Shown here: piece after piece, positions 12,127 through 24,558 of the stretch
Numbering within the stretch: the stretch's first letter is position 1
Layout: every line of letters starts with the position of its first letter
NCBI GenBank assembly: GCA_029834535.1
Contig: JAQMWT010000590.1
Coordinates: 62,001 to 126,000 of the forward strand
Length of the DNA: 64,000 nucleotides
Origin: Chrysophaeum taylorii
Taxonomy: Eukaryota > Sar > Pelagophyceae > Pelagomonadales > Pelagomonadaceae
Direction of reading: 5' to 3'
The notes under the pieces: generated by a model
What the model saw: the letters and a program-made list of their open reading frames with translations, nothing else
What the model was told of the DNA's origin: nothing
The model's database searches: none
Made by a program: the position numbers and the translations under genes

Positions 12127-15100
12127 ATGGTGCAACTGCGGTTTCATGAGAAATGGGTGTCATCGAGGGGACTGGTCTCGTTGATGCTGTTGTTGCTCCT
12201 GGGAATCGTTCACACGAGCAGCGAAGTTTGCTTTGGGCGGACGTGTGACGCGTGGTCGCTGCTGGGAGTGACGTGCTCGTTTCTCGAGAGCGAGGGCTGC
12301 AACTGCTCATCGAGTTTGTGCAGTGCCGACACGCAACAGTATACTGTCGCGGAAACGCATGCCGTGGATTGCCTGTCGGAAGAAGAGGACGATCTCTCAA
12401 TGCGACCGTGCGCGAGACTTTCACGCGACGCGATCGGAGCGATCGTCGTCGAATCGCGGACATCATTTCGGCTCGACGGCGCGAATTATACGATGTCGAG
12501 CAGTAAGGACGGGAGCCGGGTGGCTACGGTGGAGGCAGTCGAGGCCGTGCTCGAGCTCGTCGACATTTCAATCGGGGGTGCTACAGACACTATCGGCGGG
12601 TGCGTCTTCGTGGGCGCGGGCTCATCGTTGAGGGCAACGCGTGCGACCTTTGAAGGGTGCGGTGCCACGTACGGCGGCGCTGTCGCGTTGTGGACGGCGG
12701 CTTCAGCAACCGTGTTCGCGTCGACTTTCCGTAAGTGCAGCGCGACTCACCTCGGCGGTACTATTTACGCGGAAGACTCGAGCGTGGCGACGTTGTCGGC
12801 GTCGAGAGTCACGGAGTCATGGGCTGGTACTGATGATGGGTTGGGCGGTGGAGTCTACATGGAAGAACGGTCGTCAGTGTCACTAGTTGAGGACTCCCAT
12901 GTCGCGAGGTGTTTTAGCGCGTATGGCGGCGGCATCCGGATCCAATCCTACAGCGTGCTTCTCGTACACGCGTCGACGATGGCCGACAACGCGGCTTACT
13001 TGGGTGGGGACGTTGCCTCAATGTCCCATTCTGAGGTCACACTTGTGCGCACGACGATTCGTGGCAGCGTCGGTTATACGGGGTCGGGGAGCGTGCACAT
13101 TTTCGGTTTAGGTACGATTTTTTCTGCCGAGAGGGTCGTATTCGCAGACACCTTCAGTTCGTCGTACGGCGGCGGTGTCAACGTGGCGGGAACTTCTCAA
13201 GTCTCGAACGAAGATGTGCAGAGGAGAAGTGTCGCCGTGATAACCGACTGCGACTTCGTTCGAAACACGGCGGCCACGGGCGAGGGCGGCGCGATTTTGA
13301 TCAACGAGGAAATTGTCGTCATCGCAAACACGACGTTCGAGGACGTCGTCGGCTCGGCCATCCAATCAGATATAGATGGCGATGTGGAGATCGTCGACTC
13401 GACCATTGTCACGAGCTCAAGTCTCGAGTCGGGGGGATGCATCAGGGCTGACGCATCGCGAGTGTCGCTAAGACGAGTGCGTCTCGAGAACTGTTCCGCC
13501 GAAGCGAACGGCGGCGCCGTCGCGGCATCTAGCGCTTCGACGATCATTCTCGAAGATTCGATGCTTGTCGGGAATGTGGCGGCGGGTGGGTACGGGGGTG
13601 GTGTATTTCTCGACACAGTCTCCGAGCTGAGCCTCATGTCGTCGACGATTGCAGAATGCGCGGCTACGACGAGTGGTGGTGGCGTCGCCGCCGGCCACGG
13701 AAGCGTCGTCCACGTCACGGGTGCGGGCGGTCTCAAGGACAACACCGCGCTCGAAGGCGCGGGCGGAGGCATCTACGCGACGGGGGGAAATACCCGCGTT
13801 TACGTGGCACGCCACTGCACGTTTGTCGCTGTCACGCTCGACTTTTCTCGCGAAGGGCACTCCCCCGTCGACAACGTCCGCGTTTCGGTTCTCCAGCCGT
13901 CGCGGTCAGCAACTACATACTTTGACACGCGTGGAATCGCGACGAGCGCGACGCCAGTCGCAGACTCATCCATCGACCTCGTCCTGTGCTTAGAGCCGGC
14001 GCGCTACCAACTCTGGACGGCATCAGTCAAAGCCGAGGCCTGGGGGGGGGGATCTTGGAGCCTTTGGGTTCCGACCGACGCCGTCCGCAACGCCTCAAGT
14101 TTCACTGGCGACCACCCCACCTTGGTCCATGGCCGGCTTGCCGCAACCTTCGACGTGGTAGCCCCAAGGGAGGTTGTAGCTGATGCTGCTGCTCCCGCGC
14201 GCTTCGACGGCAACCGGGCTCGATCATCAGGCGGCGCCATTGCTGTCGATGACGCCGCACGACTCTACGTGGCACCACACGTGAATTTTGAGGCAAACGT
14301 CGCGGCGGCAGGCCACGGCGGTGCCCTCTCTATTGGCTCACTTTGCATCGCCGAGATCGACAGCGCGAGATTCCGCGCCAACGCGGCAGCATCGCACGGA
14401 GGTGGCATGGCAGCCCTGACACTAAGCGAGACGCGTGTCAATCTCTCAGTTGCATCCGAGAACGAAGCTCTCGGGGGTAATGGCGGCTTTGCCTACTTTG
14501 ACAACGTCGAGAGCGCGGTCCTCGGCGCTGTCACCGTTCGCAACAACACGTCCCGGCGTAGGAACGGCGGCGGCGTGGCCTTGGAGAGTTGCCGCCGAAA
14601 CAGAGTCGTGCTGCGTGGCGTTCTTCTCGAGGCGAATGTCGCTTTGATCAACGGGGGTGGTGCGTCGGTCGTCGGGTCGTCAGTCGAATTTGTGAGCTCG
14701 GTTTTTGCGCAAAACCTCGCGGCGACCGGCTCGGGTGGAGGCGTCAGCGCGACCCAAAGGCCGGATGTCACATTCTATACACAGGGACAGGACAAATGTG
14801 CTCGGACAGCCATGATCATCGATTGGACCACCGCGACCGCCTCGTGTAGGACTTTCTTTGCACTCGACGCAGTGATGACATGCGACGTTCTTAATGCGGA
14901 CGTATGCACTCGAGTCCGAATGGCAATCGGCGAAGACGTGTGCTTTGGCTGTCGGTGCGCCGTCACGACCATCGCATCCGGGTCGGAGAACTACGTCGCA
15001 TTGTCGACGACAATGACGACAAAGGCTGAGGTGCAGGTGGTTTACGGCGTGCCTGCTCCGCGCGCCGTCGTGATGTACGAGACGTGCGTGGTAGGAAACG

Positions 15101-18100
15101 CCTCTCTCGTCTACTCTGCTCACAATGTCCTATGCCAAGGCTGGCACGGCGGACTCGCCCACCTCGTGTTGCTGCCGTCGTCTCTGAGGCGCGAGGCTGC
15201 TGTCGTCCCGATCGTCGATAGGTTCAGCTTGGCGAAGTTCGAAACGTCGCGCGCGTTCGAACGCCTCGGCGTCATCGACGAATCGACGACCTCCTCTTAG
15301 TCGCGAATCGAGCTCCCGGAGGCGGCGGTGGCGCTCTCTACCATGAAGCGAGCGTATCGGTGGCAGCTTTCGCGGAGGCTACGACGGTTAGTAATGCGGC
15401 CGCCTATGGCAAAAACGAGGCGACGGACGTGACGATTCTCCGAGTAGAAGATGGTACCAATCGTGTCCTCCTCGCCTCCAGCGGCATCGCGGTTCAACCC
15501 GCGGTACGCGTGCAACTCCTCGACACATTCGGGCAGCTCATGGTTTCTGAGTCGAGCACCACCGTCGTTGCCCTCGTGTCCAACTCGTCGTCGCCAATCG
15601 ATGCAGCCCAAATCACGCACGCGACCACCATCAACGTCGTCGCCACATTCGAGGGGCTCGCCTTCGCGGGGGCTGTTAGCGCGGTCTTTGAAGTGGTGAT
15701 CGAGGCGCCAGCTGTGCAGGACATTACCGGTGCCACCTTGCGCTCCCGCGCCATCACGTTCGCGCTCATCGAGTGCCCCGACGGCTACGAGGAGACGACC
15801 AACAACAACGAGATCCAGATCTGTAGCAAGTCAGGCGCGCAGAATCGTTCTTTCTTTCTTTCTTTCATTTTCTTTCTTTCGACGCCATCTTTTCGTCGTC
15901 TTTAAAGGTCGACTGCTAAGAGGGGTGTGCGCGCGCGTGTCTTTTCGTCGTCGTCTTACGTAAATGGGCTCTCTCTCGTTTGACAGGTGCAGGGCGCGCA
16001 AGTTCTGGTTCAAAGGCAGTTGCCGGGAATGCGAAGTGAGGCGCAACGCTTCGAGATCACCCAAGCGAAAATGACGACGACGCAGGTGGGCATGACCTGC
16101 TATGACAACGACGACGTTCCGCTGACCGAGCGTATCGTCGGCAACGGAGGAAGTCTCGCCCTCGAAGCTGGCTACCATCGCCAGAGTTTTGAATCAAGGC
16201 GAATCATCTACTGCGACGGTAAGAACCCCGTCGTAAAGCATCATCCATCGCCGGTGCGTAGCTTCTTCCCATCTCAGGCGGCCCAGAAAACCACGCGTGC
16301 CCCGGAGGCTTTTTGATCGCCGGGTGCGACGAGTCGCGGGGAGCAATGCGATCGCCGCAATGCGGGATATGCCGGCGCCGTTATTATTTCCGCACGGCGG
16401 ACTTCAACTGTCGGCCGTGCGCGAAAGTGTCGAGAGCGAGCTTTGTGGTGCGCGTTGGGATCTTCGTGTTCGTGGTCGCGGTGATCTTTTGGAGTTTGGT
16501 GCTTTTCATTCATTCGCGCGCGCGCGATCGACGCCGGGGAGGACACAAGAACGCTTCGGGTATTCAACAAGGTGGGTGGCCACCAAGTGGAAATGCTTGT
16601 TCGTCGCGCTTCAAATCATCGCGTCGTTTCCGACGTCTCTCGGCATACCCGCCCCGCCCGTCTTTGGGAAAATATACGGCGTCCTCAGCATCACGAGCTT
16701 GCACATCCCCGGAAACCGTTTCAGCGTCGAGCGCTATACGATGTACACGTCGCTCCTCGTCATGACTCTCGCACCACTCGTGGTGTGCGCTGCGAGCGTC
16801 GCCGTGAACGTGGTGATCAACCTTTCTCGAGGCGTCAACAATTCGCTCGCCGCGATCGAACGGCGCGAAGGCCGTCGTAGACGAAGAATCTCGCACCTCG
16901 TTTACGAAAACCTGTTTCTGCCGCGCGCAAAATTCGCGCGAACCGACAGTCGCTTTATCCGCAACTACGTGGTCCGCGATGCGCACGTTGGCGTCACAGT
17001 CCTCGTGCTTGTCGGATACGTTACTTATCCGCCCGTTGCCTTTGCCGTGGCTTCTTTGCCACAAAGGAATACGACGATCCCGATCGCCCCGACAAACGCC
17101 AGGCCTACTTCCGCTACGATCTGGCGCTCCGCGCGAGCGGAAAGGCCTATCATATCTATCGCATATATGCCACTATAAGCGTTGTGACGCACGTCATCGG
17201 CTTTCCCGCCTTCTGCGCCACGCTCCTCGCGAGGGCGCGCCCCCATCTTGACCCCGTCGTCGACGGTGCGCGTCCGCGCCACCGCCGACCCACGCTGGCC
17301 GCCACGTCCGCGCTCGTTGAGGCCGCTGCCGAAGCCAGACTCAAGAACCCAACAATCTTCCCGACCCGCAGCCTCTGGATCGTGTACGAACACCCCAGCG
17401 TCCCTCCTCGCGCGCGACGAAAGCACGAACGAGTCTTTCCGAGACCAATACCTTTCTCATTTTTGCGTGCTTTTGCTTGCCTGCCCAATGTTGTTGTTGT
17501 TGTCGCACAGGTACCGCCCGTCGTACTTCTATTGGGAAATCGTCGAACTGTGTCGCCGCGTGTGCATAACGTGCGTCCCCGTGTTCGTCGGCACCACGGA
17601 AGTCGCTCGCTCGCTCGCTTCCGTCATCCTCGCCTTCGCCTCGCTCAGGTTGTATCGCAGCGTCCATCCCTATATGCAGCGTCCATCCCTTCCTCGACGA
17701 CACCGACAACGCCCTCTACGAGAGTATCCAGTGGATCACGTTCACCGTTGCCTTTGTTTTTTTTCGTATCGTCACCAACAGCGAGACGGACGGCGACCAC
17801 GTACTCGGCACGCTGCTCGTTCTCGGCGTCTGCGCAATCGTCGTCACAGCATTCGTCAGCATCCTCTTCGATCTCCGCAACGAACAAGCGGCGGTCAAGG
17901 CTGTCATCGACAGTACGCACCTTGCTTTCAAGAGCACCAGCATCGCCCTCCGCTTGACGTCGGCGTCTCTCGAGTTCTTGAGCTCGACGTCGTCGGTCAA
18001 GGTCTCCGAGCTTCGCCATGTCATCAAAAAAGCGGAACCAGGAGGTAATCGCGACGATTCTGACGCCGCTGCATCCGACGATGATCGGGACGACTCCGCG

Positions 18101-18187
18101 TCCGACGGTGATGGTGACGAGGACAACGCCGGTAATGATGATGATGATGATGATGATGATAAGCAGGAAGAGGAGGTCAAAAGATGA
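12127..18187 (+). CDS. Large Pmp-like beta-helix surface protein with multi-pass C-terminus (multi-exon)
   Basis: The N-terminus has a signal peptide (SRGLVSLMLLLLLGIVHT) and a Cys-rich segment. About 1000 residues of GGA/GGG-type right-handed beta-helix repeats follow, like those of polymorphic outer-membrane (Pmp) proteins. A Cys-rich juxtamembrane region (CPGGF, CGICRRRYYF) then leads into several transmembrane helices, and an acidic tail ends in DDDDDDDDKQEEEVKR. Introns that restore the frame and join conserved Cys blocks are 15830-15986, 16036-16085, 16219-16277 and probably 17384-17510. Frame changes near 15285-15302, 16500-16587 and 17035-17066 are unresolved; a 32-nt intron is possible at the last. 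A 19-bp tandem duplication at 17657 also shifts the frame. Either more tiny introns exist, or the gene is decaying, or the assembly has small errors. It is predicted to lie in the plasma membrane with a large extracellular part; its ligand and role are unknown. Confidence 0.7.
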
Positions 18188-18627
18188 TGCAGTTGCTGAT
18201 TGTGAGCCCAGGCAAGAACTTGAGAGAGCGATTCTCGTGTTTGTTGGAGTTCGTTCACCGAAGTTAGGAGGGACCGCCACGCGTCGTCGTCGTAGTCTTC
18301 GGCGCTCGGAGACAGGCTGCGTGGTGGTGGAACCAGCCTTTGACGACGGCGAAGTGACCTTCGCCACACGACAAGCGATATCCTCTAGCCCTCGGGGTTA
18401 GTTAGTCGACGTGGGAGCCTAGTGCCCTGGCGTCAGCAAGTTTTGGGCGCAGCCGCCTCCTTCGCGCGCGTCGCGTGCCAGCTACGGTTGTGTTAATGCA
18501 AGGTTGGGTGGTAAGGAGTCGACGGTTCGGACTCATCGAGTCACCCCCCGGCTTCTCGCCCAGGTCTCGCGCACCACACGCCGCTTGTGACCTTGGAGGA
18601 GATGGATGTATTGCTGCTAGTTTCCCA

Positions 18628-19824
18628 CTACGATGAAGCGGCGCGGGGGGCGATAGCTGGGAGCGGCGACGTCTTGTTTTGTTGTGGCGCCGTTTCGGCG
18701 ATGCTCGGTCTCGCAGCCTCCGCGCCAGCAGCGGGTGCAGGAGGTCGGTCGGGGAGGGCGTCGAGGGAGACCGAAATGGGGGGTGGATGTCGTCTTCTCT
18801 CGCTTCTTCGGATCGCGCGGGTCGCCGACTCGTTTGGCGGGGAGCGCGCGGCTTTTTTATTGGGAACCCGTTTCGGGAGGTCGGAAGAGGGGTCCCAGGG
18901 AGGTGGCGATGATGTGTCTCTCGAGGTCGCAGCGTGCTTTTGTTTCCGCGGGGGAGGGGGGTGTTCTCCTCCTCCTCGCTCGCTGCCGAGGGTTCTCTTG
19001 ATTTTCGCCCATTGCGCGAGAATCTTGGAGGTGTCATTAAATGGCATCTCGACGAGCTTGTCGATGAGGTCATCGGTGATCGCGGGGACGTCCTTCCTCG
19101 AGCCGCATAAATTCTCTGTCAGGCGGAGACACTTGGCGTACGCGTCGTCGTCCGCGGGATCCTTTTTCGGCGCGGGCGGGGGCTCGACGACGATTTCCTC
19201 CTGGTGGTTGTCGAGCGAGAGCAAAGCACATCTCGCCTCGGTTCGCACGTCTTTGTCGGGATCGTACTTTGCTGCCTGCGTCAGGTCTTCGCGCGACTCG
19301 CCGTTTTGCAAGATGCCTAATAGTCTCGCGGCGTCGACGCGAACGCTCGCGGACTCGTGTTTGAGCAGGGACCTCGCGGCGGGCGCTGCGTCGGCGACTT
19401 TGAGGCGCGCGAGCGCGATCAGCGTTGTGCACAGGATGTCCGCCGATTTCTCGGTACCGAGGAACTCGACGAGCTTGGCGGCCATGCTCGCGTCCGCGGC
19501 GAGCACCGCGTATTCGCGTTCGGATTCGTCGTCGGAAACGAGCATTTTTCTCACGTCTATCCTTGTCTCTGCCTTCTTCGTAGTGATTCCATAGGGTGCA
19601 CCCTTCTTCTCGGCCGCCGGGCTCATCTTGGCGGCGGGCTGCTGCGTGGGCTTCTTCTTCGGCTTGTTGGCATCCGCGGCGAGGGCTTCGCGCGCGAGTC
19701 GCAACGCCTCCTCGGGTGCGCCTGTCCCGGCCGGTGCTGGCGGCGCTGCCTCGTTGCCGATGTACTCGGTCACCGCCCTGAGCACCTCCTCGTGTCGAGC
19801 CGGTTTCGGCGCCGGCGCTTCCAT
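18628..19824 (-). CDS. HEAT/armadillo-like repeat protein
   Basis: A 398-residue protein with a clear ATG. After a Lys/Pro/Ala-rich N-terminus (residues 1-85), residues of about 90-200 form alpha-helical repeats. They read as alternating helices (e.g. VLAADASMAAKLVEFLG, ILCTTLIALARLKV, VRVDAARLLGILQ, VRTEARCALLSLD), typical of HEAT or PBS-lyase-like scaffolds. A second helical block (NDTSKILAQWAKIKR) follows. Beyond about residue 285 the sequence is low-complexity Pro/Arg/Ser and may be intron or 3' UTR read-through, so the true C-terminus could be earlier. It probably mediates protein-protein contacts; the partner is unknown. It is convergent with the Pmp-like gene. Confidence 0.65.
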   Translation of the reverse strand: MEAPAPKPARHEEVLRAVTEYIGNEAAPPAPAGTGAPEEALRLAREALAADANKPKKKPTQQPAAKMSPAAEKKGAPYGITTKKAETRIDVRKMLVSDDESEREYAVLAADASMAAKLVEFLGTEKSADILCTTLIALARLKVADAAPAARSLLKHESASVRVDAARLLGILQNGESREDLTQAAKYDPDKDVRTEARCALLSLDNHQEEIVVEPPPAPKKDPADDDAYAKCLRLTENLCGSRKDVPAITDDLIDKLVEMPFNDTSKILAQWAKIKRTLGSERGGGEHPPPPRKQKHAATSRDTSSPPPWDPSSDLPKRVPNKKAARSPPNESATRAIRRSERRRHPPPISVSLDALPDRPPAPAAGAEAARPSIAETAPQQNKTSPLPAIAPRAASS

Positions 19825-20357
19825 AATATAGAGCGTTAGGCCGAAGATCCGTTGTTGGCTTCTTCTCTCCAGGTGCGCGACGACGACCTCCGACTAGGCT
19901 TCGGGGTACGCCCGCCTCTTCTAAGCAGGCACTACTCGCGTACTATCCGCGCACCTTCCCTAACCATTGAACGCCGCCGCCCTGCGCGTGCACACTCGCA
20001 CCCCCCCCCCCTCCCCTCATCGCAGGCAGCCCGTCGACCTTCGAAAACCCTCGGCGTTGCTGCTTGGTTTGATTGTTTGTTTGTTTTTTCGTTCGTTCGT
20101 TCTACGGACCTCGATCTCGAGACAGACAATCACCCCTGGAAAAACAAAAATAAATAGCGCCTGCTCCCAGTCTCACCTCGTTTCATGCTGCTCGACACGC
20201 AGGAGAAAGAAACTCAGGGGAGCAGCACCCATCACCGCGCACCAGCAGTCCGTCCGACGGGATGGCCTTTGGAGCTCTGCCGCCGCCGCCGGGGCGGCGC
20301 TCATTCGAGCCGCCGAATGGTGTCCCGTTTTTTTCCTTCTTCGCTCGTAAAAAAAAA
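19825..20357. other. Intergenic, upstream of the HEAT-repeat gene
   Basis: About 530 bp that should hold the HEAT-gene promoter and the 3' end of the ceramidase-like gene; both read on the minus strand. It contains a poly-C run near 19991-20005 and (GTTT/GTTC)n near 20070-20100. No gene seen. Confidence 0.5.
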
Positions 20358-21530
20358 TCAGGCGGCTACGCGGCATTCATAGGTGGAGTCGAAGGCAGCC
20401 ATGACGCAGGAAACATCGGTGTGGGAGTTAAAGGTGGGCCACTGGAGGAGGATGTCGTGGAAGAGAGTGGTCGTGTTAACGTTGGCTTGGGTGAGATTGT
20501 TCATGCGGGCGTTTCCGGGAGTGCGTCGATCGTCGGCAGCCGGTACCGGGTCCCAGTGGTCGTAGTTGGTCTCGAGACGGAACCAGGCCGTCTCGTTGAG
20601 GGGCCAGAGATCGACGGCTCGGTTGCGGGCGCGCGTGAGGACCGTGCCTTCGTAGTCCTTGACGCCGCCGAGGATGTAGTAAGCATCGTCCAGGAGATCC
20701 CCCGAGGCCATCGCGCCGACAAATCCCGCGAACGTCGAGGGCGCGGCCTCGAAGACGCGGCGCGCGTGCTGCGCGGGGGTCTCGGCGCCCGTCGAAAGGG
20801 CCTCAACGAGATTGACGGCAAGAACACCGCCTTGACACCGCGCGTCGAACGAGTACGAATAAAACCCGGGACGCATTCCGTTCAGGATGCCAACAAAGGA
20901 CACGACGGTCGTTCCCGTGTAGAACAATGTGCCGTTTTTGATAAAATCGACATCGACGATCAACCCTCGCAAGTCATCGCCGAGATTCCAATCCAGATTT
21001 CTCGCGTGGTAGACGTTGAAGTTTTTGTCGTCGGCGACGATCGACGTGCACGGTCCTCCCGAGCCACCGCGTTTGTAAAAGCACTGGCCGGTCGGTCCGG
21101 TCGTGTTCCAGTTATCGCAGCTGACCCCAATGTGCTCGAGTTGGTACGCGAGGTTGGCGATGACGACGAGACCGACCGAGACGTTTAGGCCGCGCGCGTA
21201 CCCCTCCATCTCCGGGCCGTAATCACCAAATCCCCCGTAAGACGAGACGGGCGTGAACATTTCGATCAGCAGGTCCAGCACATTCTCCGGAAGGAATTCG
21301 AGGAAATATTCGGTGATCAGATACGACTGGTTCCGGTACGCCTCGCCCACGGCAACCCATCGCTGGCTCGGCGGCAAGTCCAGGTCCACGCTTACGCGTC
21401 CTGGGCTGCGGGAACTCCCCAGGAGAGGTCGCGTCTCGTCGACGAGCCACGGCCGTCCGTGAGGGCATTCGAACCCCAATGCCGCGCCGCCGAACATCAC
21501 CCACCACCAACCCATCGCTGCTGTGTACAT
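20358..21530 (-). CDS. Acid ceramidase / N-acylethanolamine acid amidase-like hydrolase
   Basis: A 390-residue protein with a signal-peptide-like hydrophobic start (MGWWWVMFGGAALGF). It matches the acid ceramidase (ASAH1/NAAA) family of N-terminal-nucleophile amidases. A pro-region of about 160 residues is followed by GGPCTSIVADDKN, where C161 is the expected catalytic cysteine exposed by self-cleavage. HARNLDWN follows (R177 and D180 in the usual catalytic positions), and later NGMRPGFYS and ETNYDHW. Several N-x-S/T sites fit passage through the secretory pathway to lysosome or vacuole. The likely reaction is hydrolysis of the amide bond of ceramides or fatty-acid ethanolamides. Length agrees with the family. 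No intron is needed. Confidence 0.9.
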   Translation of the reverse strand: MYTAAMGWWWVMFGGAALGFECPHGRPWLVDETRPLLGSSRSPGRVSVDLDLPPSQRWVAVGEAYRNQSYLITEYFLEFLPENVLDLLIEMFTPVSSYGGFGDYGPEMEGYARGLNVSVGLVVIANLAYQLEHIGVSCDNWNTTGPTGQCFYKRGGSGGPCTSIVADDKNFNVYHARNLDWNLGDDLRGLIVDVDFIKNGTLFYTGTTVVSFVGILNGMRPGFYSYSFDARCQGGVLAVNLVEALSTGAETPAQHARRVFEAAPSTFAGFVGAMASGDLLDDAYYILGGVKDYEGTVLTRARNRAVDLWPLNETAWFRLETNYDHWDPVPAADDRRTPGNARMNNLTQANVNTTTLFHDILLQWPTFNSHTDVSCVMAAFDSTYECRVAA

Positions 21531-21603
21531 GCGTTACTAAACAATTCGGCCAATCAGTATGTGTATCAGTGTGTATGTGGCTTTCTTACAATTCATTCAA
21601 AAC

Positions 21604-24558
21604 CAGCGTTGGGAATTCACTTCACAGCAAGTGAACGTGAACCACTTCACCAGCCACGCAATATTGGTGAAGTGATTTGAAGTGAACACGTCAGTCCCCC
21701 CCCTAATTGGCCATCGTGAACCTTTGTGAAGTGAACCCCACTTCTTTTTTTTTTTTAAACGCCAGCGTCGGTCCCTGCCGCGCCCCGTCAGTTCCGTGCC
21801 CCCCCGCGCGCAGGCTATTGCCTACTATGTCTGGTGCTCTTAGATTCATTCGCGTTTCGGGACGAAGGAGGAGTTACCGTGGATGGGGTTCAGTGTTTCT
21901 TACTTTAGGCGATGTGAACGAACGAACGAACGACCTCGGTGTCTTCGCGTCTGGTTCTTCCTCATCAACCTCCATCTCCAAAGAATCTTCGCGGATGGTG
22001 ATCTCGACGTTTTTGAAAAACTCGGTCTCGTGTCCGAGGTCCCTGTACTTAATCCGGGCCGCCGGAATGAAATTCTTGTTCATGCGCAGTAGGGCAACTT
22101 TGTCCGTCTCGTCCGCGCCGAGCAACGTGTTTCTTTCCCTCGGTCAGGACAAGATTTCCAATGCTCAGGCAGCGCTCACACTAGTAGCTCTGCGCGCCAT
22201 GTGTACCAATTGAAAAAACCCTTAGAGGCTCTCGCCATGTCCGGAAGGAACCAATACTGCTCCTTGGTGAGCGGTCGATACAGCTTCCAACGTCCGTCGA
22301 GCACAGCCAGATCTGTGAAGCCGACTTCATCCTTCTTCTCAAGTTCAGGATAATGCACTTTCCAGTTGGGCGATCTCGACAGCCTGATCCATAGAGTGAA
22401 GACCTGTTCAAACTCCACATTGAAATCGGGCATCTGGTTCTCAGGCATAGCAAAAGAAGGCACGTCGCCACTAATGTCGTCGTCCCAAGCGCCGGGTGCG
22501 TCGAGTGCCGCCAAGAGACTGCGGGCAGGCGCAGGCTCGGAGGGCGGCGCAGACTCGGAGGAAGTCTTTGCCTTTTCGTGGTGGAATGCAGTCCGTGCGT
22601 AAATCACATATTCTTCCTTGAGCAACTTCCTGGCCTGAGCTCTCTGATTGGACGACAGGTGCCGACAGTTGATAGTCCGAAAGTCAAGAAGGAAGGCAAT
22701 CAGCTCGCGATCGTTGAATTCGTAGTCGAAGTGACGCACGCAGTTTTCATTATTCCCGCAAAACCGACGCTCACATTCGAGTATAGCCCGCTGAAGACAG
22801 ATTTTGCCGGTCTCGCTGAGGTCGTCAACATCGACAGTCTTACGTGGCATGGATTTCGCAGTTATGTTCGGGAGATCAATGACTTCTAGCGTCCCAGCTC
22901 GCAGAGAGTCGATCATGTTGTGCCTGATCAATGCGGCATACGCCCCCAGGTATAAGTGTTCATGTTGCACGAAAACAACGGGGTCATCCGTTATTGCAAA
23001 AATCGCCTCGAATTCAGCCAACGCCACCCATTCTCCTCACTGATTGTCCAGGGGAGTCCAATGTTGGTAGCCGTGTACAGTTTGAGCACGTGGTGCATAC
23101 GCAGCAAGGAACGAATAAGTTGGTATCGCGCCCGGAACCTCGTCTTATTGAGGTCGAGCTTGAACTTCGGCGATTTCCCCGGATGTAGTGGCAAAAGCGC
23201 ATGCAGATCCTTCAAACGTGTGCCGTAAGAAAAGTACTTGGCTCCATGGTGGGCAATGTTCAGCAGCTCCTGGCCAGCTGGGAATGGATTGATCACCTGC
23301 TTGCCTCTGGATCGTGTCAAGTCGCCACATGCCGCAGCCAAGATTTTTGAGATATCATGCATGTCACACGCTTCGACCTCAACAAAAAATTCTTCGGCGA
23401 CGCCAATTGCAGCCCGGTCTCTTGAACACAATGGTTGCGGCCGCCAAATCGATATCGATTCTCGCACGCTCCGCGACCACAGAATGGAGCAGAGAAGCCG
23501 TGCCGGAATCGGTTCCGTCGTCAGCTGGAACAAGGCCCACGCACACCGTCTCAACGCCACTCCAACATCGGGCCAGATGAAGGATAGGCCAATGGCCTGT
23601 CGCTTGAACTTATCCTTGAGTGTCCCGCCGTCATGCAGCACCTGGGCGAATGGATTTGCCGAAAGCCGCCGCTTCATAACACTCCGTAACGACGTGCTTC
23701 AAGATTCGAACAAAGCAACGATATTCAGCGTCCACCCATTCAAACAGCGCCTTTCGAGTCATGAACGGGCACTTGCCTTTCCCGCCATCGCCGCGGTAAT
23801 ACGCCTCAATTAGGTTGCGATGATCTTCGTCGTCAAAGGTGCGCTTGGAAATCCGCTACGATGTGTACACGTAGTGCCGAGACGAGAACGTCGCCATCAG
23901 GGAAGAGTGCTTTGCGTGGCTAGGCATGGCCATGAAGTATCTCGTAATATCCGATTTACCCTTCGAGGCTGCCAGAACGCCCGCGGCCGTCATAACGCCC
24001 TCCTTTTCTTGGTCTGTCTTCTGTTTCTTGGTGAGCTGTTGACGTCCCAGCTCGTCGAATCCTCCTCCGGATGCGCAGCCTTGAAGTGGGCCCCAAGAGG
24101 GCTTGGTCGTCTGCCATGTGCCCTTTTCTTGAAGTCTCTCGTCACCTTCAGGCGCTCCCAGCACCGGATACACACATGCGTCGTCGCCTTCCCACTGGTC
24201 AACGCGGTCAGGATGATTTTCCTTCAGTCGACGCACGCAGTCCCACACCTTGGAAAAACCTGGTTGATCGTCCACTTTTGCCGGGTGTGTTCCACGTCAC
24301 AACATCGACGTCGCAATCGGCTCGTTCTTGTGAACTTCCTCCTTCTGTTCCGCGTTTAAATTCCTTCTCATCATCAAGATTATCCTCCACCTCCAGGTTG
24401 CGCGGTTCGACTTCGCTCATCAGACTTGGCCGTCTGCCAAAGTGAATGAACGTGTGAAGTGAACGTTGGACTTCGGACGAAAATTTTCGGTGAAGTGAAG
24501 TGAAGTGAACCAAATTCAGTGAACCTAGTGAAGTGAGCCCAGTGAATTCCCAACGCTG
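21604..24558 (-). mobile_element. hAT-superfamily DNA transposon, complete ends, decayed transposase
   Basis: A 2955-bp element bounded by perfect 18-bp terminal inverted repeats (cagcgttgggaattcact). It is flanked by identical 8-bp duplications ttcaaaac at 21596-21603 and 24559-24566. The 8-bp duplication and CAG-type termini are hAT features. Both ends carry subterminal gtgaagtga/gtgaacc motifs, likely transposase-binding repeats. The transposase reads on the minus strand inside. Confidence 0.88.
22176..24275 (-). pseudogene. hAT transposase remnant with BED zinc finger
   Basis: Three open stretches in different frames on the minus strand cover most of the element. The first part (about 24050-24180) has a BED-type finger: C-x2-C-W, then an H and HPEE spaced as in BED domains. 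The middle stretch (23677-22991) and the last (23027-22176) read as continuous protein except for a frame change in their 37-bp overlap. The last ends at LLV about 570 bp inside the left terminal repeat. I could not pick out a textbook hAT C-terminal dimerisation block, so the assignment rests on the ends, the target duplication and the BED finger. At least two frame changes mean it cannot encode an active enzyme as it stands. Confidence 0.65.
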
